Part shown: piece by piece, positions 8,976 through 17,310 of the stretch
Layout of the letters: each line of letters starts with the position of its first letter
Numbering within the stretch: the stretch's first letter is position 1
From: Streptosporangium pseudovulgare
GTDB lineage: Bacteria; Actinomycetota; Actinomycetes; Streptosporangiales; Streptosporangiaceae
Assembly (NCBI RefSeq): GCF_014648055.1
Contig: NZ_BMQJ01000004.1
Location: 310,001 to 374,000 of the forward strand
DNA: 64,000 bases
Direction of reading: 5' to 3'
Program-made: the position numbers and the translations under genes
Notes under the pieces: generated by a model
Told to the model about the DNA's origin: nothing
The model's input: only the letters and a program-made list of their open reading frames with translations
Database searches by the model: none

Positions 8976-10763
8976 ATGTCCCACCACATCCTGACCGCGG
9001 TCGCCTGGCCCTATGCCAACGGCCCCCGCCACATCGGGCACGTGTCCGGCTTCGGCGTGCCGTCCGACATCTTCAGCCGCTACCAGCGGATGGCGGGCAA
9101 CAAGGTCCTGATGGTGAGCGGGACCGACGAGCACGGCACCCCGATCCAGGTCCAGGCCGACAAGGAGGGCGTGACCGCCCGCGAGCTCGCCGACCGCTAC
9201 AACCGGGTGATCGCCGAGGACCTCCGGGGCCTGGGGCTGTCCTACGACCTGTTCACCCGCACCACCACCGCCAACCACTACGCGGTGGTGCAGGAGATCT
9301 TCAAGGGCCTGTACGACAACGGCTACATCTTCCCCCGGACCACCATGGGGGCGATCTCGCCGTCCACCGGCCGCACCCTGCCCGACCGTTACATCGAGGG
9401 CACCTGTCCGATCTGCCACTTCGACGGCGCCCGCGGCGACCAGTGCGACAACTGCGGCAACCAGCTCGACCCGATCCAGCTGATCAATCCGGTCAGCCGG
9501 ATCAACGGCGAGACCCCGATCTTCGTCGAGACCGAGCACTTCATGCTCGACCTGCCGGCGTTCGCCGAGGTCCTCGGGTCCTGGCTGCAGTCCAAGCAGG
9601 GCGAGTGGCGGCCCAACGTGCTGAAGTTCGCCCTGAACCTCCTGGGCGACCTGCAGCCCCGAGCGATGAGCCGCGACCTCGACTGGGGCGTGCCGATCCC
9701 GCTGGACGGCTGGCGCGACCAGCCCAACAAGCGGCTGTACGTGTGGTTCGACGCCGTCGTGGGCTACCTCAGCGCCACCATCGAGTGGGCCCGCCGCTCC
9801 GGCGACCCCGACGCCTGGCGGCAGTGGTGGCAGAACCCCGACGCCCGGGGTTACTACTTCATGGGCAAGGACAACATCGTCTTCCACGCGGAGATCTGGC
9901 CGGCGCTGCTGTTCGGCTACAACGGCCAGGGCGCCCGCGACGGCCGGCCCGGCTCCCTCGGCGAGCTGAGCCTGCCGTCGGAGGTCGTCTCCAGCGAGTT
10001 CCTGACCATGGAGGGCCGCAAGTTCTCCTCCTCCCGCCAGGTCGTCATCTACGTGCGCGACTTCCTGGCGCGCTACGACGCCGACGCGCTGCGCTACTAC
10101 ATCGCCGTGGCCGGCCCGGAGACCCAGGACACCGACTTCACCTGGTCGGAGTTCCTCAACCGCAACAACGGCGAGCTGGTGGCGGCCTGGGGCAACCTGG
10201 TCAACCGCTCGATCTCGATGGCCGCCAAGAACTTCGGGGCCATCCCCGAGGCGGGCGACCTCACCGACGCCGACCGCGCCATGCTGGAGCGCAGCCGGGC
10301 CGCCTTCCCCCGGGTCGCCGCCGGGTTCGAGCGCTCCCGGTTCAAGAACGCCACGAACGAGGCGTTCGACGTCATCCGCGAGGCGAACAAGTATCTCGCC
10401 GAGCAGGAGCCGTGGAAGCGCAAGGACGACCCGGAGCGGGTGAAGTCGATCCTGCACGTCGCCCTGCAGGTCGTCGACGACGCCAAGACCCTGCTGACCC
10501 CGGTGCTGCCCGCCTCCTCCGACAAGGTCCACGCCATGCTCGGCGGTGAGGGCGCCTGGTCCGGCATGCCGGAGATCCAGGAGGTCGAGGACCTCGACGA
10601 GCCCGGCCGGAGCTACCCGATCATCACCGGGTCCTACGACGGCACCGCGCGCTGGGAGTCCACGCCCATCCGGGCCGGCGTCCCGCTGGCGCCGCCGACC
10701 CCGCTGTTCTCCAAGCTGGACCCCAAGATCGTGGACGAGGAGCTCGCCCGGCTGGGCGGCTGA
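8976..10763 (+). CDS. metG: Methionyl-tRNA synthetase
   Basis: Class I aminoacyl-tRNA synthetase of 595 residues that charges tRNA-Met and initiator tRNA. The HIGH motif is at residues 19-22 (GPRHIGH), followed by [11 protein letters not shown] zinc knuckle of the CPIC-CDNC type lies at about residues 144-165. The signature loop reads KFSSS (about 348-352) instead of KMSKS, as is usual in actinobacterial MetRS. The anticodon-binding helical domain is complete and there is no C-terminal tRNA-binding extension. Start ATG 8976 ([16 protein letters not shown]) fits the family; longer in-frame starts have no support. Confidence 0.97.
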   Translation: MSHHILTAVAWPYANGPRHIGHVSGFGVPSDIFSRYQRMAGNKVLMVSGTDEHGTPIQVQADKEGVTARELADRYNRVIAEDLRGLGLSYDLFTRTTTANHYAVVQEIFKGLYDNGYIFPRTTMGAISPSTGRTLPDRYIEGTCPICHFDGARGDQCDNCGNQLDPIQLINPVSRINGETPIFVETEHFMLDLPAFAEVLGSWLQSKQGEWRPNVLKFALNLLGDLQPRAMSRDLDWGVPIPLDGWRDQPNKRLYVWFDAVVGYLSATIEWARRSGDPDAWRQWWQNPDARGYYFMGKDNIVFHAEIWPALLFGYNGQGARDGRPGSLGELSLPSEVVSSEFLTMEGRKFSSSRQVVIYVRDFLARYDADALRYYIAVAGPETQDTDFTWSEFLNRNNGELVAAWGNLVNRSISMAAKNFGAIPEAGDLTDADRAMLERSRAAFPRVAAGFERSRFKNATNEAFDVIREANKYLAEQEPWKRKDDPERVKSILHVALQVVDDAKTLLTPVLPASSDKVHAMLGGEGAWSGMPEIQEVEDLDEPGRSYPIITGSYDGTARWESTPIRAGVPLAPPTPLFSKLDPKIVDEELARLGG

Positions 10764-10770
10764 CACGACG

Positions 10771-11631
10771 ATGAGCGACACCAGGCTTCCCGCAGCCCCC
10801 GAGCCCCTCGCCACGGAGGTGTTCGACAGCCACTGCCACCTGGACATCATGGTGGGCCACCGCCAGGCGTCCTCGGGTGACCCGGTCGCCCTGGCCGCCC
10901 AGGCGGCCCGGGCGAGCGTCGAGGAGATCGTCCGGCAGGCCCGCGAGGTGGGCGTGACCCGGCTGGTCACCGTCGGCTACGACCTGCCGTCCTCGCGGTG
11001 GAACGCCGAGGCCGCCGCGGCGCACCCCGACGTGTACGCCGCGGTGGCGATCCACCCCAACGAGGCGCACGCCGCGACCCCGGAGGTCCTCGCCGAGATC
11101 GAGGAGCTGGCCCGCCTGCCGCACGTCCGTGCGGTGGGCGAGACCGGCCTCGACTACTACCGCGACTGGGCCTCCAAGGAGGACCAGCACGCGAGCTTCC
11201 GCGCGCACATCGAGATCGCCAAGCGGACCGGCCGGGCCCTGGTGATCCACGACCGCGACGCCCACGACGACGTGCTGGCCGTGCTCGCCGACCAGGGCGC
11301 CCCCGACGTGGTGGTCTTCCACAGCTTCTCCGGCGACGCCGAGCTGGCCAAGCGATGCGCCCGGGCGGGATATTTCATGTCCTTCTCCGGGCCGGTCACC
11401 TACAAGAACGCCGCCGGCCTCCGCGAGGCCGCCGCGATCGTGCCCGACGAGCTGCTGCTGGTCGAGACCGACGCGCCCTACCTCCCGCCGACGCCGCATC
11501 GGGGCAAGCCCAACGCCCCCTACCTGGTCCCGCTCACCCTGCGCTGCCTGGCCGAGGTCCGGGGGGCCGACCCGGACGCCCTGGCCCGCGTGATCAGCGC
11601 GAACGGCGAGGCGGTCTTCGGTGCGTGGTGA
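10771..11631 (+). CDS. tatD: TatD family metal-dependent hydrolase
   Basis: A 286-residue TIM-barrel hydrolase (DNase/deoxyribonuclease-like). Metal ligands are visible in order: DSHCHLD (HxH), GETGLDYY (Glu), ALVIHDRDAH (His), VVFHSFSG (His) and VETDAPYLPP (Asp). It lies 7 bp after metG in the same operon-like run, as in many actinobacteria. Its TGA (11629-11631) falls in the first unit of a 24-bp tandem array, so the last three codons border the repeats. Confidence 0.93.
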   Translation: MSDTRLPAAPEPLATEVFDSHCHLDIMVGHRQASSGDPVALAAQAARASVEEIVRQAREVGVTRLVTVGYDLPSSRWNAEAAAAHPDVYAAVAIHPNEAHAATPEVLAEIEELARLPHVRAVGETGLDYYRDWASKEDQHASFRAHIEIAKRTGRALVIHDRDAHDDVLAVLADQGAPDVVVFHSFSGDAELAKRCARAGYFMSFSGPVTYKNAAGLREAAAIVPDELLLVETDAPYLPPTPHRGKPNAPYLVPLTLRCLAEVRGADPDALARVISANGEAVFGAW

Positions 11632-11848
11632 GACCCGCGGCGACACGCACGGTGAGACCCGCGGCGACACGCACGGTGAGACCCGCGGCGACGCGCATGG
11701 TGAGATCCGTGGCGGCGCGCATGGTGAGATCCGTGGCGGTGCGCGCGGTGAGATCCGCCGCGTGCGCGACGCGGCCGGCGGCGGTCCCGCCGTGCGCGGC
11801 ACGATGACACGCGGGACACGGCCGGCGGCGTGCGGGGGCCGGTCATGA
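11621..11848 (+). CDS. Candidate 75-residue octapeptide-repeat ORF between tatD and rsmA
   Basis: A GTG-started frame overlaps the end of tatD by 11 bp and stops with a TGA that overlaps the rsmA ATG (ATGA at 11845-11848). Because the repeat unit is 24 bp, it encodes about six octapeptides of the form GETRGDTH or GEIRGGAH, followed by an Arg/Gly/Ala-rich tail. No Shine-Dalgarno sequence is visible before the GTG, so it would depend on coupling to tatD. It may be only a by-product of the tandem array; I give it as a candidate. It occupies the slot held by rpfB in M. tuberculosis. Confidence 0.25.
   Translation: MRGETRGDTHGETRGDTHGETRGDAHGEIRGGAHGEIRGGARGEIRRVRDAAGGGPAVRGTMTRGTRPAACGGRS
11627..11770. 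repeat. Six 24-bp tandem repeats between tatD and rsmA
   Basis: Exactly six contiguous units of 24 bp starting GGTGAGA: 11627, 11651, 11675, 11699, 11723, 11747. Copies 1 and 2 are identical, copy 3 differs by two bases, and copies 4-6 form a diverged subset (GATCCGTGG or GATCCGCCG instead of GACCCGCGG). The gradient suggests stepwise duplication. The array covers the tatD stop codon. Confidence 0.9.
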
Positions 11849-12693
11849 GCGGCCTCCTGGGCCCGGCGGAGATCCGCGACCTGGCGGCGCGGCTGGGCAT
11901 CCGCCCCACCAAGAAGCTCGGCCAGAACTTCGTCATCGACGGCGGCACGGTCCGAAAGATCGTCCGTGCCGCCGGGCTGCGCCCCGACGACGTGGTCATC
12001 GAGGTCGGCCCCGGCCTGGGTTCGCTGACCCTGGCGCTGCTGCCGGAGGCCCGCGGCGTGACGGCGGTGGAGATCGACCCGGTGCTGGCCGGGCAGCTTC
12101 CGCTGACCGTCGCCGAGCACGCCCCCGAGCTGGCCGACCGGCTCGCCGTCGTGCACGCCGACGCCCTCCGGGTCGCCCCCGGCGACCTGCCGGGGGACCC
12201 GCCGACCGCGCTGGTGGCCAACCTCCCCTACAACGTCGCGGTCCCGGTGGTGCTGCACCTGCTGCAGACCCTGCCGTCGCTGCGCACCGTGCTGGTCATG
12301 GTCCAGGCCGAGGTGGCCGACCGGCTGGCCGCGGCGCCCGGCTCCCGCGTGTACGGTGTCCCGTCGGTCAAGGCCGCCTGGTACGCCGACGTGCGCCGGG
12401 CCGGCCCCGTCGGCCGCACGGTCTTCTGGCCGGCGCCCAACGTCGACTCCGGCCTCGTCGCGATGACCCGCCGCGAGCCGCCCACCACGGGGGTGTCCCG
12501 CGAGGACGTCTTCGCGGCCGTGGACGCCGCCTTCGCCCAGCGCCGCAAGACCCTGCGCGCCGCCCTGGCCTCCTGGGCCGGCTCGCCCGCCGCCGCCGAG
12601 CGGGCGTTGCGGGCGGCGGGGATCGACCCGTCCCGCCGGGGAGAGCAGCTCACGGTCGAGGACTTCGCGCGTATCGCGGAGAACCGCCCTTAG
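11845..12693 (+). CDS. rsmA: 16S rRNA (adenine(1518)/(1519)-N6)-dimethyltransferase RsmA (KsgA)
   Basis: A 282-residue rRNA adenine dimethyltransferase that makes m6-2A1518/1519 in the 3' hairpin of 16S rRNA. Motifs: [10 protein letters not shown] at the N-terminus, the SAM-binding [22 protein letters not shown], and the catalytic VANLPYNV. The C-terminal helical lobe ends [15 protein letters not shown]. Start ATG 11845 has a GGGGG purine run just upstream and overlaps the stop of the repeat ORF; GTG 11830 is an alternative. Confidence 0.96.
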   Translation: MSGLLGPAEIRDLAARLGIRPTKKLGQNFVIDGGTVRKIVRAAGLRPDDVVIEVGPGLGSLTLALLPEARGVTAVEIDPVLAGQLPLTVAEHAPELADRLAVVHADALRVAPGDLPGDPPTALVANLPYNVAVPVVLHLLQTLPSLRTVLVMVQAEVADRLAAAPGSRVYGVPSVKAAWYADVRRAGPVGRTVFWPAPNVDSGLVAMTRREPPTTGVSREDVFAAVDAAFAQRRKTLRAALASWAGSPAAAERALRAAGIDPSRRGEQLTVEDFARIAENRP

Positions 12694-12835
12694 GTTCTGT
12701 TTCGCGGATCTTTGTCGCGTCGTGGGTCCTTAAAACCGGCCCTAGCGTGGCGAAACGCCGGGGCTGACGGGGAGGCGGGAACGCGCCCGGTTACGATCGG
12801 ACCTCATCATCCCCTGAGCGAGAGCCTTGAGGAAC

Positions 12836-13747
12836 ATGAACTCCGTGACCGTCCGCGTGCCGGCCAAGGTGAACCTGCAACTGGCGGTCGGGCCGCTGCG
12901 TGACGACGGCTACCACGACCTGGTGAACGTCTTCCACGCCGTCTCGATCTTCGACGAGGTGACGGCCACCGCCGAGACCGGGATGCGGGTCCGCGTCGAG
13001 GGCGACAGCGCCGGCCAGGTGCCCGAGGACGACGACAACCTCGCCATCCGCGCGGCCTCCGCGCTGGCCCGCCACGCCGGCCGGTCGTACGGCGTGAGCC
13101 TGCTGATCCGCAAGTCGATCCCGGTCGCCGGGGGGATGGCGGGCGGCAGCGCCGACGCCGCCGCGGCGCTGGTCGCCTGCAACGAGCTGTGGGGCCTAGG
13201 CCTTCCGCTGGCGGATCTGCTGGAGATCGGCGCGGACATCGGCAGCGACGTCCCGTTCGCCCTGCTCGGCGGCACGGCCGTCGGCACCGGCCGGGGGGAG
13301 CGGCTGACCCCGCTTGAGGTCGGCGGCACCTTCCACTGGGTGTTCGCCCTGGCCGAGGGCGGCCTGTCCACGCCCGCCGTCTACGCCGAGTGCGACCGGA
13401 TCCGCGAGGCGACGGGCACCGACGCCGCCTGGCCGCAGACGTCGGAGCCGCTGCTGGACGCGCTGCGCCGGGGGGACGCCAAGGCGCTGGGCGCGGAGCT
13501 GGCCAACGACCTGCAGCCCGCCGCCGTCATGCTCCGCCGTTCCCTGGCCCGGACGCTGGACGCCGGGCGCGAGCACGGCGCGCTGGGCGCGATCGTCTCC
13601 GGCTCCGGCCCGACCTGCGCCTTCCTGGCCGACTCCGAGACCCACGCGGTCGAGCTGGCCGCCGCCCTGCGGGCCGAGGGCGTGGCCCGCGACGCGGTGA
13701 CCGCCCACGGCCCCGTCCCCGGCCCGGCGGTCGGGCAGCGCCCCTGA
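12836..13747 (+). CDS. ispE: 4-diphosphocytidyl-2-C-methyl-D-erythritol kinase
   Basis: GHMP-superfamily kinase (303 residues) of the non-mevalonate isoprenoid pathway; phosphorylates CDP-ME at the 2-hydroxyl. Visible: VPAKVNLQLAVGPLRDDGYHDL (substrate site), the ATP-binding glycine loop PVAGGMAGGSADAAAAL, IGSDVPFALLGGTAVGTGRGE, and the third GHMP motif AIVSGSGPTCAFLA. Start ATG 12836 is 2 nt after GAGGA, which is tight; GTG 12845 (VTVRVPAK) would have better spacing. The 142-bp gap after rsmA suggests its own promoter. Confidence 0.95.
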   Translation: MNSVTVRVPAKVNLQLAVGPLRDDGYHDLVNVFHAVSIFDEVTATAETGMRVRVEGDSAGQVPEDDDNLAIRAASALARHAGRSYGVSLLIRKSIPVAGGMAGGSADAAAALVACNELWGLGLPLADLLEIGADIGSDVPFALLGGTAVGTGRGERLTPLEVGGTFHWVFALAEGGLSTPAVYAECDRIREATGTDAAWPQTSEPLLDALRRGDAKALGAELANDLQPAAVMLRRSLARTLDAGREHGALGAIVSGSGPTCAFLADSETHAVELAAALRAEGVARDAVTAHGPVPGPAVGQRP

Positions 13748-13763
13748 ACCGGCCCGCTCACGG

Positions 13764-13826
13764 CCGTCCGTGCCGTCCGTGCCGCCCGTGCCGCCCGTGC
13801 GGTCCGTGCCGCCCGTGCGGTCCGTG
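13764..13826. repeat. Seven 9-bp tandem repeats downstream of ispE
   Basis: Seven contiguous 9-mers of the forms CCGTCCGTG, CCGCCCGTG and CGGTCCGTG, starting 17 bp after the ispE stop and ending 80 bp before the ABC-F gene. They carry no gene. Confidence 0.85.
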
Positions 13827-13906
13827 TCCGCGGTGACCGGGCGGCCGCCCCGATCCTCTCCGGGGCGACGGCCGCGCGGTCCGGGAGCGGATACCCTTGT
13901 AGGGCG

Positions 13907-15721
13907 ATGAATCTGGTCAATCTCGAGTCGGTCTCCCACTCCTACGGCCCCAAGCCCCTTCTCAGCGACGTCTCCCTCGGCATCGAGGCGGGTGACCGCA
14001 TCGGGGTGGTCGGCCGCAACGGCGGTGGCAAGACCACGCTCATCTCGGTGATCGCCGGCGCCCTCAAGCCCAACGAGGGGCGCGTCACCCACAACCGCGG
14101 CCTGCAGATCGGCGTGCTGTCCCAGGGCGACGACCTCGACCCGGACCGGCCGGTGGGCGAGACCGTCCTCGGCGGCCGGGCCGAGCACGAGTGGGCGGGC
14201 GACGCCGGCATCCGCGAGATCCTCGCCAACCTCCTCGGCGACATCGACCTCACCGTCCCGGTCGGGAGCCTGTCGGGCGGCGAGCGGCGCCGTACGGCGC
14301 TGGCCCGGCTGCTGATCGGCGAGCACGAGCTGATCGTCCTGGACGAGCCCACCAACCACCTCGACATCGAGGCCATCGACTGGCTGGCCCGGCACCTCAC
14401 GGGCCGCAGGTCGGCGCTGCTGGTGGTCACCCACGACCGGTGGTTCCTGGACGCCGTCTCCACCCGCACCTGGGAGGTCGTGGACGGCGCGGTCGAGCGC
14501 TACGAGGGCGGGTACGCCGCCTACGTGCTGGCCAAGGCCGAGCGCGCCCGGATCGCTGCCGCCGCCGAGGCGCGCCGCCAGAACCTCATGCGCAAGGAGA
14601 TCGCCTGGCTGCGGCGCGGCCCGCCCGCCCGCACCTCCAAGCCCAAGTTCCGCATCGACGCCGCCCAGGCGCTGATCGCCGACGAGCCGCCGGCGCGGGA
14701 GACCGTCGAGCTGGTCAAGTTCGCCGCGGCGCGGCTGGGCCGTACGGTCTACGACCTGGAGGACGTCACCCTGCACGCCGGCGGTCCCGGCCGGGGCCCG
14801 CTGGTGCTCGACCACTCGACCTGGCAGTTCGGCCCGGGTGACCGGATCGGCCTGATCGGCGTGAACGGCTCGGGCAAGTCCTCGGTGCTGCGGCTGCTGT
14901 CCGGCACGGTCGAGCCCGACGCGGGACGGGTCGTGCGGGGCCGTACGGTCCGCCTGGCGCACCTGTCGCAGGAGCTGGCCGAGCTCGACCCCGCCCGGCG
15001 GGTGCTGGAGACCGTCGAGGAGGTCCGCAAGTTCGTCCAGGTCGGCAAGAAGGAGTGGACGGCCTCGGCGCTGCTGGAGCGGCTCGGCTTCAAGGGCGAG
15101 GCGCAGTGGAAGGTCGTCGGCGACCTGTCCGGCGGCGAGCGGCGGCGGCTGCAGATGCTGCGGCTGCTGATGGACGACCCCAACGTGCTGCTGCTCGACG
15201 AGCCGACCAACGACCTCGACATCGAGACGCTGAACGAGCTGGAGGACCTGCTCGACGGCTGGCCCGGCACGCTGATCCTGGTCAGCCACGACCGCTACTT
15301 CCTGGAGCGGGTGTGCGACCGGGTCGTGGCGCTGCTCGGTGACGGGAAGCTGTCGATGCTGCCCGGCGGGGTGGACGAGTATCTCGCCCGGCGGGCCTCC
15401 GGCACGGCGCTGTCGGCCCGCGCCGCCGCCGGCGGGTCCGCGTCCGCCTCCCCGGCCGCGTCCGCGCCGGCGGACGGGACGAAGGCTCAGACGGGCCTGT
15501 CGGCCAAGGAGGAGCGGGAGCTGCGCAAAGAGCTGTCCCGCCTGGAGCGCCAGCTCGACAAGCTGAGCGGCCGGGAGGAGAAGCTGCACGCCGCCATGGC
15601 CGAGGCCGCCTCCGACTACGGCCGGCTGGCCTCGCTGGACGCCGAGCTCAAGGAGATCCTGTCCGAGAAGGACGGGATCGAGGCCGAGTGGCTGGAGACG
15701 GCCGACCGCCTGGGCGAGTGA
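13907..15721 (+). CDS. ABC-F family ATPase (Uup-type, duplicated ATPase)
   Basis: A 604-residue soluble protein with two ABC ATPase domains and no membrane part. Domain 1: Walker A GRNGGGKTT, signature LSGGERRRTALARLL, Walker B LIVLDEPTNHLD, switch VVTHDRWFLD. Inter-domain linker about residues 205-265 (LMRKEIAWLRRGPPARTSKPKFRID). Domain 2: GVNGSGKSS, LSGGERRRLQMLRLL, LLLDEPTNDLD, LVSHDRYFLE. The C-terminal about 70 residues form a charged coiled coil (LRKELSRLERQLDKLSGREEKL), the feature of Uup, which acts on branched DNA or the ribosome. A housekeeping translation factor role is likely; antibiotic resistance is possible but not indicated. Confidence 0.9.
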   Translation: MNLVNLESVSHSYGPKPLLSDVSLGIEAGDRIGVVGRNGGGKTTLISVIAGALKPNEGRVTHNRGLQIGVLSQGDDLDPDRPVGETVLGGRAEHEWAGDAGIREILANLLGDIDLTVPVGSLSGGERRRTALARLLIGEHELIVLDEPTNHLDIEAIDWLARHLTGRRSALLVVTHDRWFLDAVSTRTWEVVDGAVERYEGGYAAYVLAKAERARIAAAAEARRQNLMRKEIAWLRRGPPARTSKPKFRIDAAQALIADEPPARETVELVKFAAARLGRTVYDLEDVTLHAGGPGRGPLVLDHSTWQFGPGDRIGLIGVNGSGKSSVLRLLSGTVEPDAGRVVRGRTVRLAHLSQELAELDPARRVLETVEEVRKFVQVGKKEWTASALLERLGFKGEAQWKVVGDLSGGERRRLQMLRLLMDDPNVLLLDEPTNDLDIETLNELEDLLDGWPGTLILVSHDRYFLERVCDRVVALLGDGKLSMLPGGVDEYLARRASGTALSARAAAGGSASASPAASAPADGTKAQTGLSAKEERELRKELSRLERQLDKLSGREEKLHAAMAEAASDYGRLASLDAELKEILSEKDGIEAEWLETADRLGE

Positions 15722-15856
15722 CCGGGCCTTCCGGGCGTCCGGGCGGGTGACCGAGAGGCTGGCCGCCCGCCGTTCCCGGGGGCGGTCACCGCGGAGGGCG
15801 TCCGCGGCCGAATGATCCCCTCCGGCCGGTTTACCCTCCGGCAGGCGGGCAGTAGA
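15722..15856. terminator. Putative bidirectional terminator between ABC-F and marR genes
   Basis: The convergent spacer contains GTGACCG and its complement CGGTCAC about 30 nt apart, enclosing GC-rich sequence with further self-complementarity. It has no T-run, as is common for actinobacterial terminators. Confidence 0.4.
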
Positions 15857-16420
15857 TCATCCGTGCGCTCCGGAAGCTCCGGTTTCATCGGCGTCAAAAG
15901 GGACGAGTAGCGTGCGCAGCAGGTCCGCGAGGGCCTGCTGCTCATGCTCTCCCAGCGCCGCCAGCAGGTCGCGCTCGCGCCGGAGCAGGTCGTCGAAGGC
16001 GCCGTCCACCCGTTCCCGCCCCGCGTCGGTCAGCGACACCAGCACGCCCCGCCGGTCCTCGGGGTCGGGCCGCCGCCGGACCAGCCCGGCCGCGGCGAGA
16101 CGGTCGATCCGGTTGGTCATCGTCCCGGAGGTCACCAGGGTCGCGCGGAGCAGGGCTCCGGGGCTCAGCTCGTACGGCTCGCCGGCCCGGCGCAGCGCCG
16201 TCAGCACGTCGAACTCCCAGATCTCCAGGCCGTGCTCGGCGAAGGAGGCCCGGCGGGCGCGGTCCAGGTGGCGGGCGAGCCGGGAGACCCGGCTGAGCAC
16301 CTGGAGAGGCGCCACGTCGAGCTCCGGGCGCTCCGTGCGCCAGGCGGCCACCAGCCGGTCGACCTCGTCCTCGTGCCGGTCCGCCCGGCTGTCGCCGTCG
16401 TCCGCGTGCTGCAGGGTCAT
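15857..16420 (-). CDS. MarR family transcriptional regulator
   Basis: A 187-residue winged-helix regulator. After an acidic N-terminus (residues 1-30) comes LLSRVSRLARHLDR-type dimerisation helix, then the recognition region GALLRATLVTSGTMTNRIDRLAAAGLVRR and the wing PDPEDRRGVLVSLTDAGRERVD, closed by a C-terminal dimerisation helix (LAALGEHEQQALADLLRTLL). It is divergent from a methyltransferase gene and the 56-bp spacer is almost entirely an inverted repeat, so it very likely represses both. A TAGAAT hexamer at 16432-16427 lies 7 nt before its ATG, which would give a leaderless mRNA. Confidence 0.9.
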   Translation of the reverse strand: MTLQHADDGDSRADRHEDEVDRLVAAWRTERPELDVAPLQVLSRVSRLARHLDRARRASFAEHGLEIWEFDVLTALRRAGEPYELSPGALLRATLVTSGTMTNRIDRLAAAGLVRRRPDPEDRRGVLVSLTDAGRERVDGAFDDLLRRERDLLAALGEHEQQALADLLRTLLVPFDADETGASGAHG

Positions 16421-16434
16421 GACACGATTCTATC

Positions 16435-16487
16435 TCTCTTGACATCGAGATATCTCGGCGGATATCAATTATCTTGATGTCAAGAGA
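16435..16487. promoter_or_regulatory. MarR operator and divergent promoters
   Basis: Two 18-bp arms, 16435-16452 (TCTCTTGACATCGAGATA) and 16470-16487 (TATCTTGATGTCAAGAGA), are inverted copies with one mismatch, 17 bp apart. Each arm contains TTGACA pointing toward the other: 16439-16444 on the + strand and 16483-16478 on the - strand. On the + strand TATCAA at 16463-16468 gives an 18-bp spaced -10, placing the start of transcription at about the methyltransferase ATG 16477. The inner GAGATATCTC is a further short palindrome. A regulator bound here would cover both promoters. Confidence 0.75.
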
Positions 16488-17244
16488 TGTGTGGGATCCC
16501 GTGGTCTACGGCCGCTACGCCGGTGAGCGTGCGCGGCCGTTCTTCGAGCTCGTCGCCAGAGTAGCGGCCGAGCGGCCCTCGTACGTGGTGGACGCCGGAT
16601 GCGGCAGCGGCGAGCTCACCGCGCAGCTCGCCGCGCGGTGGCCCGAGGCCGACGTCCACGGCTTCGACTCCTCGCCCGCGATGATCGCCGAGGCGGTGCC
16701 GGGCGAGCGGCTGACCTTCTCCGTCGGGGACGTCACCCGGTGGCGGCCCGAACGGCCGGTGGACGTGCTGATCTCCAACGCCGTCCTGCAGTGGGTGCCC
16801 GGTCACCGCGAACTGCTGCCCGCCTGGGTGGACGCGCTCGCCCCGGGCGGCTGGCTCGCCTTCCAGGTGCCCGGCAACTTCGACTTCCCCAGCCACACGA
16901 TCCTGCGCGAGCTGTACGCCACGGACAGGTGGCGCGACCGGCTCGGGGACCTGGCGCGGTGGTCCCCGGTCGGCGACCCGGCCGAGTACCTGGAGCTGCT
17001 GTCCGGGCTCGGCTGCCGGGTGGACGCCTGGGAGACCACCTACCTGCACGTCCTGGAGGGGCAGGACGCCGTGCTGCGCTGGGTCGGCGGCACCGCCCTG
17101 CGCCCCGCGCTCGACCGGCTGGACCCCCGGGAGACCGAGGAGTTCCTCGCCGACTGCGGCGCGCGGCTGGGCGAGGCGTACCCGCGCAGGCCGTACGGCA
17201 CCGTCTTCCCGTTCCGCAGGATCTTCGTGGTCGCCCGCAGGTGA
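16477..17244 (+). CDS. tam: Class I SAM methyltransferase, trans-aconitate 2-methyltransferase-like
   Basis: A 255-residue methyltransferase. The N-terminus (MSRDVWDPVVYGRYAGERARPFFELVARV) and the core (VVDAGCGSGELTAQLAARWPEADVHGFDSSPAMI, then LISNAVLQWVPGHRELLP and GWLAFQVPGNFDFPSH) match the trans-aconitate methyltransferase family, which caps the toxic aconitase by-product trans-aconitate as a methyl ester. The C-terminal half has the family's helical cap (ATDRWRDRLGDLARWSPVGDPAEYLELL). ATG 16477 has no ribosome site but lies where transcription should start, so a leaderless message is likely; GTG 16489 is the alternative. Control by the divergent MarR protein is expected. Confidence 0.85.
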   Translation: MSRDVWDPVVYGRYAGERARPFFELVARVAAERPSYVVDAGCGSGELTAQLAARWPEADVHGFDSSPAMIAEAVPGERLTFSVGDVTRWRPERPVDVLISNAVLQWVPGHRELLPAWVDALAPGGWLAFQVPGNFDFPSHTILRELYATDRWRDRLGDLARWSPVGDPAEYLELLSGLGCRVDAWETTYLHVLEGQDAVLRWVGGTALRPALDRLDPRETEEFLADCGARLGEAYPRRPYGTVFPFRRIFVVARR

Positions 17245-17310
17245 TGTTTCCGGGCGCGGAACGGGGCATCAATACCCACTGCGCGGTGTGAGTCGACCGG
17301 GGAGCGGCCT

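Noticed and set aside
7425-10970. A 3.5-kb minus-strand frame opposite the GT2 gene and metG
   Set aside because: Same cause; the sense strand has full GT2 and MetRS motifs and the antisense product has none.
11627-11770. Possible CRISPR array
   Set aside because: The 24-bp units are contiguous with no spacers, and no cas gene is in the window.
13907-15721. ABC-F antibiotic-resistance protein
   Set aside because: The chromosomal housekeeping context and Uup-like C-terminal coiled coil favour a core translation factor; nothing points to a resistance locus.
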